From assembly GCA_910577915.1 (NCBI GenBank), contig CAJTOM010000098.1:1-6628 (forward strand): a stretch of 6,628 nucleotides of DNA. The letters are read 5' to 3'. Below the pieces are notes generated by a model. That model saw only the letters and a program-made list of their open reading frames with translations. It was not told the origin of the DNA and searched no databases. The DNA is from an uncultured Oscillospiraceae bacterium. GTDB lineage: Bacteria > Bacillota > Clostridia > Oscillospirales > Oscillospiraceae. A program made the translations under genes and the position numbers. This document shows, piece after piece, positions 1 to 6,349 of the stretch (positions are counted from its first letter, which is position 1; each line of letters begins with the position of its first letter).

Positions 1-519
1 CCCCAGGCTGCCCCTGCGCCCCCGCCCTCCGCTCCTGCGGCGAGCGCGCCCCCCGCAGGCGGGGAGCAGCCCCCCTACTACCCCCCCTATCCCCAGGCGC
101 CCCAGGGCGGCTATCCCCCGCCCTACCCCGGCTATCCGCCCTACTACATGTACCCGCCCCAGCAGATGCCCCAGGCGCCGGAGCCCAAGGTCATCAACAC
201 CACCCCCGCCCGGATGCACGAGCTGGAGAACGAGACCCATCTCAACCAGGAGCAGCAGGAGAACCTGGATCTCATCATGTCCGTCTCCCTGGAGGTGGCC
301 GTGGAGATCGGTCGCACCCGGCGGAAGATTCAGGACATCATCTCCTTCTCCAAGGGCTCCCTGGTGGTGCTCGACAAGCTGGCCGGCGACCAGGTGGACC
401 TGCTGGTCAACGGGCAGTGCATCGCCCGGGGGGACGTGGTGGTCATCGACGACAACTTCGGCATCCGCATTACGGAGATCCTGCAGAAACCCGACATCAA
501 TGAACTGGCTAAATTCTGA
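1..519 (+). CDS. fliY: FliY/FliN-type flagellar motor switch protein, C-terminal part (5' end outside window)
   Basis: C-ring component of the flagellar switch, working with FliM and FliG at the cytoplasmic face of the motor. The frame is open from base 1 to the TGA at 517-519, giving 172 visible residues. Visible residues 1-62 are a low-complexity linker (about 25 Pro and 9 Tyr, with PPYP-like units). Residues about 92-165 form a SpoA/FliN domain, with VAVEIGRTRRKI, VVLDKLAGDQVDLLVNG, ARGDVVVIDDNFGIRITEI. An ATG at 148 (visible residue 50) lies inside the linker, has no Shine-Dalgarno upstream and is not taken as the start. The long upstream linker suggests a fused protein like B. subtilis FliY (CheC-like phosphatase region plus FliN domain) rather than a stand-alone FliN, but the N-terminal domain cannot be seen. 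The FliN-domain assignment is firm; the FliY name is inferred from linker and cheY neighbour. Confidence 0.9.
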   Translation, partial: PQAAPAPPPSAPAASAPPAGGEQPPYYPPYPQAPQGGYPPPYPGYPPYYMYPPQQMPQAPEPKVINTTPARMHELENETHLNQEQQENLDLIMSVSLEVAVEIGRTRRKIQDIISFSKGSLVVLDKLAGDQVDLLVNGQCIARGDVVVIDDNFGIRITEILQKPDINELAKF

Positions 520-536
520 CAGAAGGCGGCTGGTAT
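510..536 (+). promoter_or_regulatory. candidate sigma-28 (SigD/FliA) promoter overlapping the sigma-A candidate
   Basis: TAAA (510-513), a 15-nt spacer, then GCTGGTAT (529-536). The known SigD consensus is TAAA-N15-GCCGATAT, so the -35 is perfect, the spacing is exact and six of eight -10 bases match. It starts in the last codons of fliY, and its -10 lies inside the spacer of the sigma-A candidate. One such match somewhere in a window of this size could be chance; its position in the only AT-rich gap, upstream of cheY, is what makes it worth listing. Confidence 0.3.
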
Positions 537-544
537 TATATAAC
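516..544 (+). promoter_or_regulatory. candidate sigma-A promoter for cheY and downstream genes
   Basis: A -35 element CTGACA (516-521, five of six matches to TTGACA) is followed by exactly 17 nt and a -10 element TATAAC (539-544, five of six matches to TATAAT). Transcription would start near 551, about 26 nt before the cheY ATG and just upstream of its ribosome binding site. The -35 overlaps the fliY stop codon. The site falls at the edge of the most AT-rich stretch in an otherwise GC-rich window. Seen in sequence; activity is inferred. Confidence 0.5.
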
Positions 545-563
545 ACTATATTTTATAAGGGAA

Positions 564-569
564 AAGGTG
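564..569 (+). promoter_or_regulatory. ribosome binding site of cheY
   Basis: AAGGTG, 7 nt before the ATG at 577, within an AT-rich leader. It supports independent translation initiation of cheY, unlike fliO just downstream, which has no comparable site. Confidence 0.6.
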
Positions 570-576
570 CATTATA

Positions 577-942
577 ATGGCTAAGATTCTTTTGGTTGAC
601 GACGCCGCCTTTATGCGCAAGGTGATCAAGGACACGCTCAGCAAGGCTGGCTACACGGACCTCCACGAGGCCGTGGACGGCGCGGACGCCGTGGAAAAGT
701 ACAACTCTCTCAAGCCCGACCTGGTGCTCATGGACATCACCATGCCCAACATGGACGGCCTGGAGGCCCTCAAGGCCATCCGCGCCGCCGACGGCAGTGC
801 CAACGTGGTCATGTGCTCCGCCATGGGCCAGGAGACCATGGTCATTGACGCCATCCGTTCCGGCGCCAAGGACTTCATCGTCAAGCCCTTCAAGGGCGAG
901 CGCGTGCTCAAGACCGTCACCAGCATCGTCGGCGAGCCCTGA
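577..942 (+). CDS. cheY: chemotaxis response regulator CheY
   Basis: Single-domain receiver protein of 121 residues that is phosphorylated by CheA and then binds the flagellar switch to change rotation. All receiver landmarks are present: acidic pair D8-D9, phospho-acceptor D53 in LMDITMPNMDG, S81 in CSAMGQE (the Thr87 position of E. coli CheY) and K103 in FIVKPF (Lys109 position). The Tyr106 position is F100, as in B. subtilis CheY, which shares the CSAMGQ and KDFIVKPF motifs from my knowledge of that protein. There is no output domain. The start ATG has a ribosome binding site at 564-569. The gene lies directly after the FliY/FliN gene, as in the B. subtilis fla/che operon, and its stop overlaps the fliO start. 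It is the first gene behind the candidate internal promoters. CheA, CheW and receptors are not in this window. Confidence 0.95.
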   Translation: MAKILLVDDAAFMRKVIKDTLSKAGYTDLHEAVDGADAVEKYNSLKPDLVLMDITMPNMDGLEALKAIRAADGSANVVMCSAMGQETMVIDAIRSGAKDFIVKPFKGERVLKTVTSIVGEP

Positions 943-1295
943 TGGAGGTGCTCTCCCTGCTGGGGATCCTGCTGGTCCTGCTGCTGGTGCTGGCCGGGTG
1001 CTATCTGTTCACCCGCTGGGCCGGCGTGGGACTGGGGGGCCGCCTGGGCCTGACGCCGTCGGGCGGCCGCCTGCGGGTGCTGGAGCGCCTGCCGGTGGGC
1101 CGGGACCAGGCGCTGCTGGTGGTGGAGGCGGCAAACCGGCATTTTCTGCTTGGCAGTTCTCCCTCAGGCCTTTCTCTGCTGGCCGAACTGACAGAGGAGG
1201 AGGCGGCGCTGTGGACCAGCCCTCCTCCCTCCGGCGGCGGACAGCAGGGGCCGGATTTTCGCCAGTGGCTGGGGAAGCTCCGGGAAAAGAAATAA
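942..1295 (+). CDS. fliO: flagellar biosynthesis protein FliO (FliZ in Bacillus naming)
   Basis: Small membrane protein of 117 residues that helps assemble the FliP ring of the flagellar export gate. Residues about 4-24 are one strongly hydrophobic helix. Positive residues follow it (R25, R34, R43) and none precede it, which fits a cytoplasmic C-terminal domain. Residues about 43-85 show the FliO-type core, RLRVLERLPVGRDQALLVVE followed by RHFLLGSSPSGLSLLAEL. The tail (90-117) is polar and Pro/Gly-rich and ends in a basic helix. The ATG overlaps the cheY stop by one base (TGATG) and has no clear Shine-Dalgarno, so translation is probably coupled to cheY. FliO is poorly conserved, and identification rests on the domain layout plus the position immediately before fliP. 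Confidence 0.85.
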   Translation: MEVLSLLGILLVLLLVLAGCYLFTRWAGVGLGGRLGLTPSGGRLRVLERLPVGRDQALLVVEAANRHFLLGSSPSGLSLLAELTEEEAALWTSPPPSGGGQQGPDFRQWLGKLREKK

Positions 1296-1314
1296 ACCTG
1301 AGAGGAGATCTGCA

Positions 1315-1989
1315 ATGCTCACCGACGCGATCATCAATGTAAACGGCGACAGCGTCCAGGCGCTGGACATCATGCTGCTGATGACGGTCATCACCCTGCT
1401 GCCGACGCTGGTAGTTATGATGACCTCCTTCACCCGGTATGTGGTGTCCCTCTCCTTTCTGCGCACGGCCATGGGCACCCAGCAGACCCCGCCCAACCTG
1501 GTGCTGGTGGGGATGGCCCTGATTCTGACGCTGTTTACCATGACCCCCACCCTGGACGCCATCAAGGCGGACGCCTACGACCCCTATGTGGAGGGGACCA
1601 TCACCCAGGAGGAGTTTTTCGACCGGGCCCAGGATCCCCTCAAGGACTTCATGCTGAACAACACGGAGATCAACAGTCTGGAGCTCTACTGCAATATGAC
1701 CGGCGTGGAGGCCCCCGCCACCATCGAGGAGGCCAGGGAGCTGGATCTGCCCCTGCGGGTGGTGACCCCCGCCTTCGTGACCTCGGAGCTGAAGCACGCC
1801 TTTCTCATCGGCTTTCTGCTCTATATTCCCTTTATGCTGATTGACGTGATCGTGTCCTCCACCCTGATGAGTATGGGCATGATCATGCTGCCCCCCTCCA
1901 TGATCTCCACTCCCTTCAAAATTCTCCTGTTCCTTCTGCTGGACGGATGGCAGCTGCTGTTCTCCACGCTGGTGCAGGGGATCAACTGA
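1315..1989 (+). CDS. fliP: flagellar type III export gate protein FliP
   Basis: Inner-membrane subunit (224 residues) of the FliP5-FliQ4-FliR1 export gate through which rod, hook and filament proteins leave the cell. Both family signatures are visible: PAFVTSELKHAFLIGF from residue 152, and MIMLPPSMISTPFKILLF from residue 189, followed by LLLDGW. The N-terminal half carries the conserved MTSFTRYVVSLSFLRTAMGTQ-like stretch and TPPN. There are about four hydrophobic segments. The region between the second and third (about residues 85-145) is hydrophilic. No cleavable signal peptide is evident, unlike the enterobacterial protein but like B. subtilis FliP, and the length fits that shorter form. 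The ATG has a strong AGAGGAG (1301-1307) 7 nt upstream. It lies 19 bp after fliO. Confidence 0.97.
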   Translation: MLTDAIINVNGDSVQALDIMLLMTVITLLPTLVVMMTSFTRYVVSLSFLRTAMGTQQTPPNLVLVGMALILTLFTMTPTLDAIKADAYDPYVEGTITQEEFFDRAQDPLKDFMLNNTEINSLELYCNMTGVEAPATIEEARELDLPLRVVTPAFVTSELKHAFLIGFLLYIPFMLIDVIVSSTLMSMGMIMLPPSMISTPFKILLFLLLDGWQLLFSTLVQGIN

Positions 1990-2006
1990 GAGAGGAGGCG
2001 TGAGCG

Positions 2007-2273
2007 ATGCTGGATACCACAATGGTGACCGAGCTTCTGCGGGAGGGCGTGTGGGTGGCTGTGAAGCTGTGCGCGCCGCTGCTGATTCTGAGCATGGCGG
2101 TGGGCGTGCTGCTGGCCATCTTCCAGGCCGTGACCCAGATCCACGAGCAGACCCTCTCCTTCATCTTCAAGCTGACGGTGGTGATCCTGGTATTGCTGGT
2201 GGGCGGGGGCTGGATGATGCAGACCCTGCTGGACTACGCCCTGAAGCTCTTTGAGCTGATGCGGACCATTTAG
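2007..2273 (+). CDS. fliQ: flagellar type III export gate protein FliQ
   Basis: Small gate subunit (88 residues, the usual family size of about 89) that packs around the FliP/FliR core. It has two hydrophobic helices (about 14-40 and 52-77), and between them the hallmark FQAVTQIHEQTLSFIFKL. The start ATG has AGAGGAGG (1991-1998) 8 nt upstream. A GTG at 2000 is in another frame and is not the start. The gene begins 17 bp after fliP and ends 11 bp before fliR; the stop codon overlaps the fliR ribosome binding site (AGGGGG, 2272-2277). The gene order fliP-fliQ-fliR is near-universal. Confidence 0.97.
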   Translation: MLDTTMVTELLREGVWVAVKLCAPLLILSMAVGVLLAIFQAVTQIHEQTLSFIFKLTVVILVLLVGGGWMMQTLLDYALKLFELMRTI

Positions 2274-2284
2274 GGGGCGCGGCC

Positions 2285-3049
2285 ATGGACTGGAGGGCGC
2301 TGACCCTGTTTCTGCTGGTTCTGGCCCGGATGAGCGGCGTTGTCCTCTTCAACCCCATCCTCGGCCGGCAGAGCATCCCGGGCCTGGTGAAGAGCGGCTT
2401 CATCCTGCTTTTAAGCATCACGGCCTACACCATGACGGACTACCTGCCGGAGGCGCCGGGCTCGATCCTGGAGACGCTGGTCCTGCTGGGGCTGGAGCTG
2501 TTTCTGGGGTACGTGCTGGGGCTGGTGATGAACCTGTTTTTCTACGTCCCTCTGCTGGGCGGCGAGACCATCGACATGCAGATGGGCATGAGCATGGGCC
2601 GGACCTACGACCCCAGCAGCCAGACCTCCACCACGGTGACGGCCTCCCTGCTGAACCTGCTGCTGATGCTGCTGTTCTTCGCGGCCAACGGGCACCAGAC
2701 CCTGCTGCGGATCATCCTGGTCTCCGGGCGGATCGTCCCCTTCGGGGCGGCGGCCTTCGGCCAGGAGCTCTACGGCGCGATGGTGGAGCTGTTCATCAAC
2801 TGCACTATCCTGGGCATCAAGCTGTGCATGCCCATTCTGGCGGCGGAGCTGCTGGGACAGATGGGCATGGGCATCCTTATGAAGGTAATCCCCCAGATCA
2901 ACGTCTTTGCCATCAACATCGAGCTGAAGGTGATCATCGGCCTGGGGCTCCTGTTTTTGATGCTGGTTCCCTTCAGCGAGTTCCTGCTGGGGATGGAGGC
3001 CGATATGCTCCGCGCCATCCAGCGTATGCTGCTGATGATGGGGGGATAG
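2285..3049 (+). CDS. fliR: flagellar type III export gate protein FliR
   Basis: Membrane protein of 254 residues (family usually about 255-265) that completes the FliPQR gate as its single-copy subunit. The N terminus has the typical FLLVLARMSGVVLFNPILG and IPGLVKSGFILLLS. About six hydrophobic stretches follow, with the conserved GETIDMQMGMSMG loop after the third. The C-terminal part has IGLGLLFLMLVPFSEFLL. The ATG has AGGGGG 7 nt upstream, overlapping the fliQ stop. FliR and FlhB are fused in some clostridia; here they are separate, with a TAG at 3047-3049 and a 32-bp gap before flhB. Nothing is truncated. Confidence 0.96.
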   Translation: MDWRALTLFLLVLARMSGVVLFNPILGRQSIPGLVKSGFILLLSITAYTMTDYLPEAPGSILETLVLLGLELFLGYVLGLVMNLFFYVPLLGGETIDMQMGMSMGRTYDPSSQTSTTVTASLLNLLLMLLFFAANGHQTLLRIILVSGRIVPFGAAAFGQELYGAMVELFINCTILGIKLCMPILAAELLGQMGMGILMKVIPQINVFAINIELKVIIGLGLLFLMLVPFSEFLLGMEADMLRAIQRMLLMMGG

Positions 3050-3065
3050 GCCCGGCGGACGGGTG

Positions 3066-3074
3066 AAAGGGGGG
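3066..3074 (+). promoter_or_regulatory. ribosome binding site fixing the GTG start of flhB
   Basis: AAAGGGGGG ends 7 nt before GTG 3082. An in-frame TGA at 3076-3078 rules out any earlier start. The ATG at 3075 is in another frame and reads only a short peptide. The next in-frame Met (3154) would remove the conserved basic N terminus. Confidence 0.6.
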
Positions 3075-3081
3075 ATGAGCG

Positions 3082-4158
3082 GTGCCCGGCGACTCCAAAA
3101 CCGAAAAAGCGACACCAAAAAAGCGGCGTGACGAACGAAAAAAAGGCAACGTCATGATGAGCAAGGACGTGGTGTCGGTGGCCACTCTGCTGGGCAGCCT
3201 GGCCATGCTCAAGCTGATGAGCGGTATGGTGGTGGAGCAGGCGGGAAACCTCTTTCAGAACGCCTTCTACTACGTCACTGCCAGCTACAGCGCCCCCCTC
3301 CCGGACTTTCTGCGGGAGATGTTCAGCCGCTATATCCTCATGTTCATCATGGTGGCCGGCCCCTTTCTGGGGGTCACCGCCGTACTGGCCGTATCGGCCA
3401 CCTTCGCCCAGACCAAGCTGCTGGTCACCGGCGAGTCCCTCAAGCCCAAGTTCAACCGCATCAGCCCCCTGCAGGGCTTCAAGCGGCTCTTCTCCCTGCG
3501 CAGCGTCATCGAGGCCCTCAAGGGCATTTTGAAAATATCCATTCTGCTCTACCTGATCTTTAACTACTTCAGCAAGGTGGCGGTGGGCTTCTCCCGTTTC
3601 CTGGATATGGACGTGGGGCAGGCCTGCGGCATCCTCTTCCAGGACATCTTGACCCTGGTGCTCCAGGTGGCCGTGGCCTTCACCGCCCTGGCCGCCGCGG
3701 ACTACCTCTACCAGTGGTGGGACTACGAGCGGCAGCTGAAGATGTCCAAACAGGAGATCAAGGAGGAGTATAAACAGACCGAAGGCGACCCCCAGGTCAA
3801 AGGAAAGATCAAAGAGATCCAGCGCCGCCGGGCCCAGCAGCGCATGATGCAGCAGGTGCCCGACGCGGACGTGGTCATCCGAAACCCCACCCATGTGGCC
3901 GTGGCCCTGCGCTACAAGCCCGACAGAGACGAGGCCCCGGTGGTGGTGGCCAAGGGCCTGGACGAACTGGCCCTGCGCATCGTCAAGACGGCGGAGGACC
4001 ACAAGATCACCGTGGTGGAGAACGTGCCACTGGCCCGTTCCCTCTACGCCGGCGCGGACCTGGACCGGGAGATTCCCCCGGAGTTTTACGGCCCCGTGGC
4101 CGAGGTGCTGGTCTACGTACTCAAGCTGGACCAGGCCGACCCGCCGCCGGCCCCCTGA
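3082..4158 (+). CDS. flhB: flagellar export switch protein FlhB (GTG start)
   Basis: Export-apparatus protein (358 residues) that switches substrate specificity from rod/hook to filament proteins. The basic N terminus has the family motif KTEKATPKKRRDERKKGNV (residues 6-24). Four hydrophobic segments lie at about 30-52, 84-110, 142-165 and 180-207. A charged linker follows (WDYERQLKMSKQEIKEEYKQ), then the cytoplasmic domain with NPTH at residues 268-271. FlhB proteins self-cleave between this Asn and Pro, so N268/P269 is the expected site. After it come VAVALRYKPDRDEAPVVVAK and the conserved VVENVPLARSLY. The C-terminal tail after the domain is short and proline-rich (ADPPPAP). The start is GTG because of the upstream stop and Shine-Dalgarno. 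It is a flagellar FlhB by context, not a virulence YscU homologue. Confidence 0.97.
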   Translation: MPGDSKTEKATPKKRRDERKKGNVMMSKDVVSVATLLGSLAMLKLMSGMVVEQAGNLFQNAFYYVTASYSAPLPDFLREMFSRYILMFIMVAGPFLGVTAVLAVSATFAQTKLLVTGESLKPKFNRISPLQGFKRLFSLRSVIEALKGILKISILLYLIFNYFSKVAVGFSRFLDMDVGQACGILFQDILTLVLQVAVAFTALAAADYLYQWWDYERQLKMSKQEIKEEYKQTEGDPQVKGKIKEIQRRRAQQRMMQQVPDADVVIRNPTHVAVALRYKPDRDEAPVVVAKGLDELALRIVKTAEDHKITVVENVPLARSLYAGADLDREIPPEFYGPVAEVLVYVLKLDQADPPPAP

Positions 4159-4172
4159 CACAGACAACAACT

Positions 4173-4184
4173 GCCCGGCCGGGC
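4173..4184 (+). other. GC palindrome with short T run in the flhB-flhA gap (weak hairpin)
   Basis: GCCCGGCCGGGC is a perfect 12-bp palindrome, followed by GTTTTG (4185-4190). As RNA it can form only a 4-bp stem with a GGCC loop, possibly extended by one wobble pair, and the T run is only four long. It resembles a weak intrinsic terminator or attenuator, but it is too small to expect efficient termination, and flhA and the sigma gene must be read through it. The rest of this 76-bp gap, the longest in the window, shows no complete promoter. Confidence 0.3.
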
Positions 4185-4220
4185 GTTTTGACATCACTGC
4201 CCCTCAACCTCCATGACAGG

Positions 4221-4226
4221 AAAGGA
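4221..4226 (+). promoter_or_regulatory. ribosome binding site choosing the ATG start of flhA
   Basis: AAAGGA lies 8 nt before ATG 4235. An in-frame GTG at 4229 would be only 2 nt from this site, although AGGA at 4218-4221 would suit it at 7 nt. ATG 4235 is preferred; the alternative adds just two residues. Confidence 0.5.
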
Positions 4227-4234
4227 CGGTGCCC

Positions 4235-6349
4235 ATGCGGCGAATCCTCCAAAACAGCATAGCGCTCATGGTCGTCATCATCGTTCTCTTTCTGGTGATC
4301 CCCATACCGCCGTTTTTGCTGGATATACTGCTGATCATCAACATCTCTCTGTCGATTCTGATTCTGATGATCACCATGACCATCTCCGACGCCCAGGAAT
4401 TTTCCATCTTCCCATCCCTGCTGCTGATCACGACCCTGTTCCGATTGGGCCTGAACGTGTCCACCACCCGGCAGATCCTGGGGGAGGCCGGCGGCAACAG
4501 CACGGTCATTAAGGCCTTCGGCCAGCTCATCACCCAGGGGAACCTGGTGCTGGGCGTGATCATCTTCCTGATCATCGTCCTGGTCCAGTTCATCGTCATC
4601 ACCAAGGGCGCCGAGCGCGTGAGCGAGGTGGCCGCCCGCTTCACCCTGGACGCCATGCCCGGTAAGCAGATGGCCATCGACGCGGACCTGTCCTCGGGCC
4701 TCATCAACGAGCAGCAGGCCAAGGAGCGCCGGGCCAAGATTCAAAAGGACGCCGATTTCTACGGCGCCATGGACGGCGCCACCAAGATCGTCAAGGGCGA
4801 CTCCATCATGGGCCTCATCATCACCGCCGTCAACTTCATCGGCGGCCTGATCATCGGCGTGACCATGGGGGGTATGGACTTCAGCGTGGCGCTGAGCACC
4901 TACTCCATCGCCACCATCGGCGACGGCCTGGTCTCCCAGCTGCCCGCCCTGATGATCTCCACCGCCACGGGCATGATCGTCACCCGGTCCGTGTCCGACG
5001 GCAGCCTCAACAACGACGTCATCACCCAGTTTGCCGCCCAGCCCCGGGCCATTACCAGCGGCGGCGTGGTGATTCTCCTGCTGGGCCTCATCCCCGGCAC
5101 GCCCCACGTCCCCCTGCTGCTGGTGGGCGCGGGTCTGAGCGGCGGCGGCTGGTTCATGAGCCGCCGGCTGAGCCGGAAGGAGGCGGAGGAGCTGGCGGCG
5201 GCAGCCGCCGCCCAGGCGGCTCCGGAGGAGACCGCCCCGCCCAGCGCTGCGGACTACTACAAGGACATCAACAACGTCTACACCCTCCTGACAGTGGACC
5301 CCATTGAGATGGAGTTCGGCTACAGCCTCATCCCCATGGTGGATGAGAACAGCGGCGGCAAGCTCATCGGGCGCATCGCCATCTTCCGCCGGCAGTACGC
5401 CCAGGACATGGGCTTCGTCATCCCCGCCATCCGCTTCCACGACTCCTCCGCCCTGGGTACCAACCAGTACTGCGTCAAGATCAAGGGCGAGGAGGTGGCC
5501 AGGGGCGAGATCCTGGTGGACTACTATCTGGCGCTGGAGCCCAGCAACCCCACCGGGGAGATCGACGGCATCGAGACCGTGGAGCCGGCCTACGGCATCC
5601 CCTCCCGGTGGATTCTCCCGGAGAACAAGGAGATGGCGGAGATCTACGGCTACACCGTCATCGACCCCCTGTCGGTCATGCAGACCCACCTGAGCGAGGT
5701 GGTCCGCTCCCACGCCTACGAGCTGCTGGGCCGGTCGGAGGTCATACAGCTGGTGGAGAACCTCAAGCGTACCTCTCCGGAGGTGGTAGAGGAGGTCATC
5801 CCCAACCTGCTCTCCTACTCCCATCTGGAGCGGATTCTCCGCAACCTCCTGCGGGAGGGGGTCCCCGTCCGGGACCTGGGCACCATTCTGGAGACCGCCG
5901 CCGACGCGCTGGCTACCACCAAGGACCTGGATATGGTCACCGAGAACATCCGCGCCTCCCTCAGCCGCACCATCACCCGCCGCTTCTGCGAGCACGGGCA
6001 GCTGCGGGTGGTCACCCTGGACGCCGAGGTGGAGAAGCGTGTCATCTCCTCTCTGAGCAAGAACGAGCAGGGCATCTACCTGGCCATGGGCCCCGATCTC
6101 ATGCAGCAGATCATCACCCAGCTGGCCGAGTTCATCAAGAAGTTCAACGACCTGAGCCAGACCCCCATCGTCCTGACCAGCCAGGTCATCCGCATCTACC
6201 TCAGCCGGATGCTCAGCCAGTTCTACCCCAACCTGTACGTGCTGGCCTTCAACGAGATCACCAGCGACGTGCAGATCCAGTCCCTGGGCAACGTCACCCT
6301 GCCCGCCTCCGCTGCGGCCCGGCCTGAGCGAAAGGCGGCGGCGGTATGA
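4235..6349 (+). CDS. flhA: flagellar export platform protein FlhA
   Basis: Largest export-apparatus protein (704 residues from ATG 4235; about 700 is normal). It forms the ring below the FliPQR gate, uses the proton motive force and docks chaperone-substrate complexes. The first ~310 residues hold about eight hydrophobic segments. The family signature is at residues 128-151 (RVSEVAARF, then LDAMPGKQMAIDAD). Charged residues shown to matter in Salmonella appear conserved: R70, R79, R128, R135, D139 and D189 here, matching R85, R94, R147, R154, D158 and D208 as I recall that numbering. A flexible Ala/Pro/Glu-rich linker (about 309-345, including six alanines at 321-326) leads to the cytoplasmic domain (about 348-690), with FGYSLIPMVDE, KIKGEEVARGEILVDYYLAL and EIYGYTVIDPLSV. 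The gene follows flhB by 76 bp, and its stop overlaps the sigma gene start (ATGA). Confidence 0.97.
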   Translation: MRRILQNSIALMVVIIVLFLVIPIPPFLLDILLIINISLSILILMITMTISDAQEFSIFPSLLLITTLFRLGLNVSTTRQILGEAGGNSTVIKAFGQLITQGNLVLGVIIFLIIVLVQFIVITKGAERVSEVAARFTLDAMPGKQMAIDADLSSGLINEQQAKERRAKIQKDADFYGAMDGATKIVKGDSIMGLIITAVNFIGGLIIGVTMGGMDFSVALSTYSIATIGDGLVSQLPALMISTATGMIVTRSVSDGSLNNDVITQFAAQPRAITSGGVVILLLGLIPGTPHVPLLLVGAGLSGGGWFMSRRLSRKEAEELAAAAAAQAAPEETAPPSAADYYKDINNVYTLLTVDPIEMEFGYSLIPMVDENSGGKLIGRIAIFRRQYAQDMGFVIPAIRFHDSSALGTNQYCVKIKGEEVARGEILVDYYLALEPSNPTGEIDGIETVEPAYGIPSRWILPENKEMAEIYGYTVIDPLSVMQTHLSEVVRSHAYELLGRSEVIQLVENLKRTSPEVVEEVIPNLLSYSHLERILRNLLREGVPVRDLGTILETAADALATTKDLDMVTENIRASLSRTITRRFCEHGQLRVVTLDAEVEKRVISSLSKNEQGIYLAMGPDLMQQIITQLAEFIKKFNDLSQTPIVLTSQVIRIYLSRMLSQFYPNLYVLAFNEITSDVQIQSLGNVTLPASAAARPERKAAAV
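5194..5212 (+). repeat. perfect GC inverted repeat inside flhA at the interdomain linker
   Basis: GGCGGCGGC (5194-5202), one A, then GCCGCCGCC (5204-5212). The RNA could form an 8-bp all-GC stem with a 3-nt loop. It encodes the run of alanines 321-326, where a codon change from GCG/GCA to GCC creates the symmetry. It may simply result from alanine codons in GC-rich DNA. Confidence 0.6.

Noticed and set aside
148..519. ATG at 148 (or 166, 214, 277) as the start of a stand-alone short FliN or an internal translation product, as known for SpaO/YscQ
   Set aside because: The frame is open to the window edge with continuous Pro/Tyr-rich coding character, and none of these ATGs has a well-spaced Shine-Dalgarno (the best, AGGAG at 257-261 before 277, is 15 nt away).
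573..578. TATAAT at 573-578 as a -10 element
   Set aside because: It overlaps the cheY start codon, so a transcript from it would begin inside the gene; no matching -35 was seen at 17 nt upstream.
942..1001. Lipobox-like LAGC at FliO residues 17-20, suggesting a lipoprotein
   Set aside because: There is no positive charge before the helix, the hydrophobic stretch continues past the Cys, and basic residues follow it. This topology places the C-terminal domain in the cytoplasm, as FliO requires, so lipidation is unlikely.
1293..1319. TAAA at the fliO stop as a second sigma-28 promoter before fliP
   Set aside because: The -10 at 15-nt spacing (GCAATGCT) matches only three of eight consensus bases.
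1009..2022. Long open frame on the minus strand (337 codons) opposite fliO and fliP
   Set aside because: The translation is His/Gln/Gly-rich with no recognisable domain, as expected for the complement of GC-biased codons; the plus strand encodes conserved FliO and FliP.
2770..4197. 475-codon minus-strand open frame opposite fliR and flhB
   Set aside because: Composition is typical of an antisense shadow (His, Val, Gln, Gly runs), and there is no family motif; FlhB motifs lie on the plus strand.
4188..4216. Promoter in the flhB-flhA gap based on a perfect TTGACA at 4188-4193
   Set aside because: At 16-18 nt spacing the downstream hexamers are TCCATG, CCATGA and CATGAC, none resembling TATAAT, so only half a promoter is present.
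4121..5995. 624-codon minus-strand open frame opposite flhA
   Set aside because: Very long but made of Asp/His/Gly/Gln/Val-rich low-complexity sequence produced by the third-position GC bias of flhA; no domain is visible.
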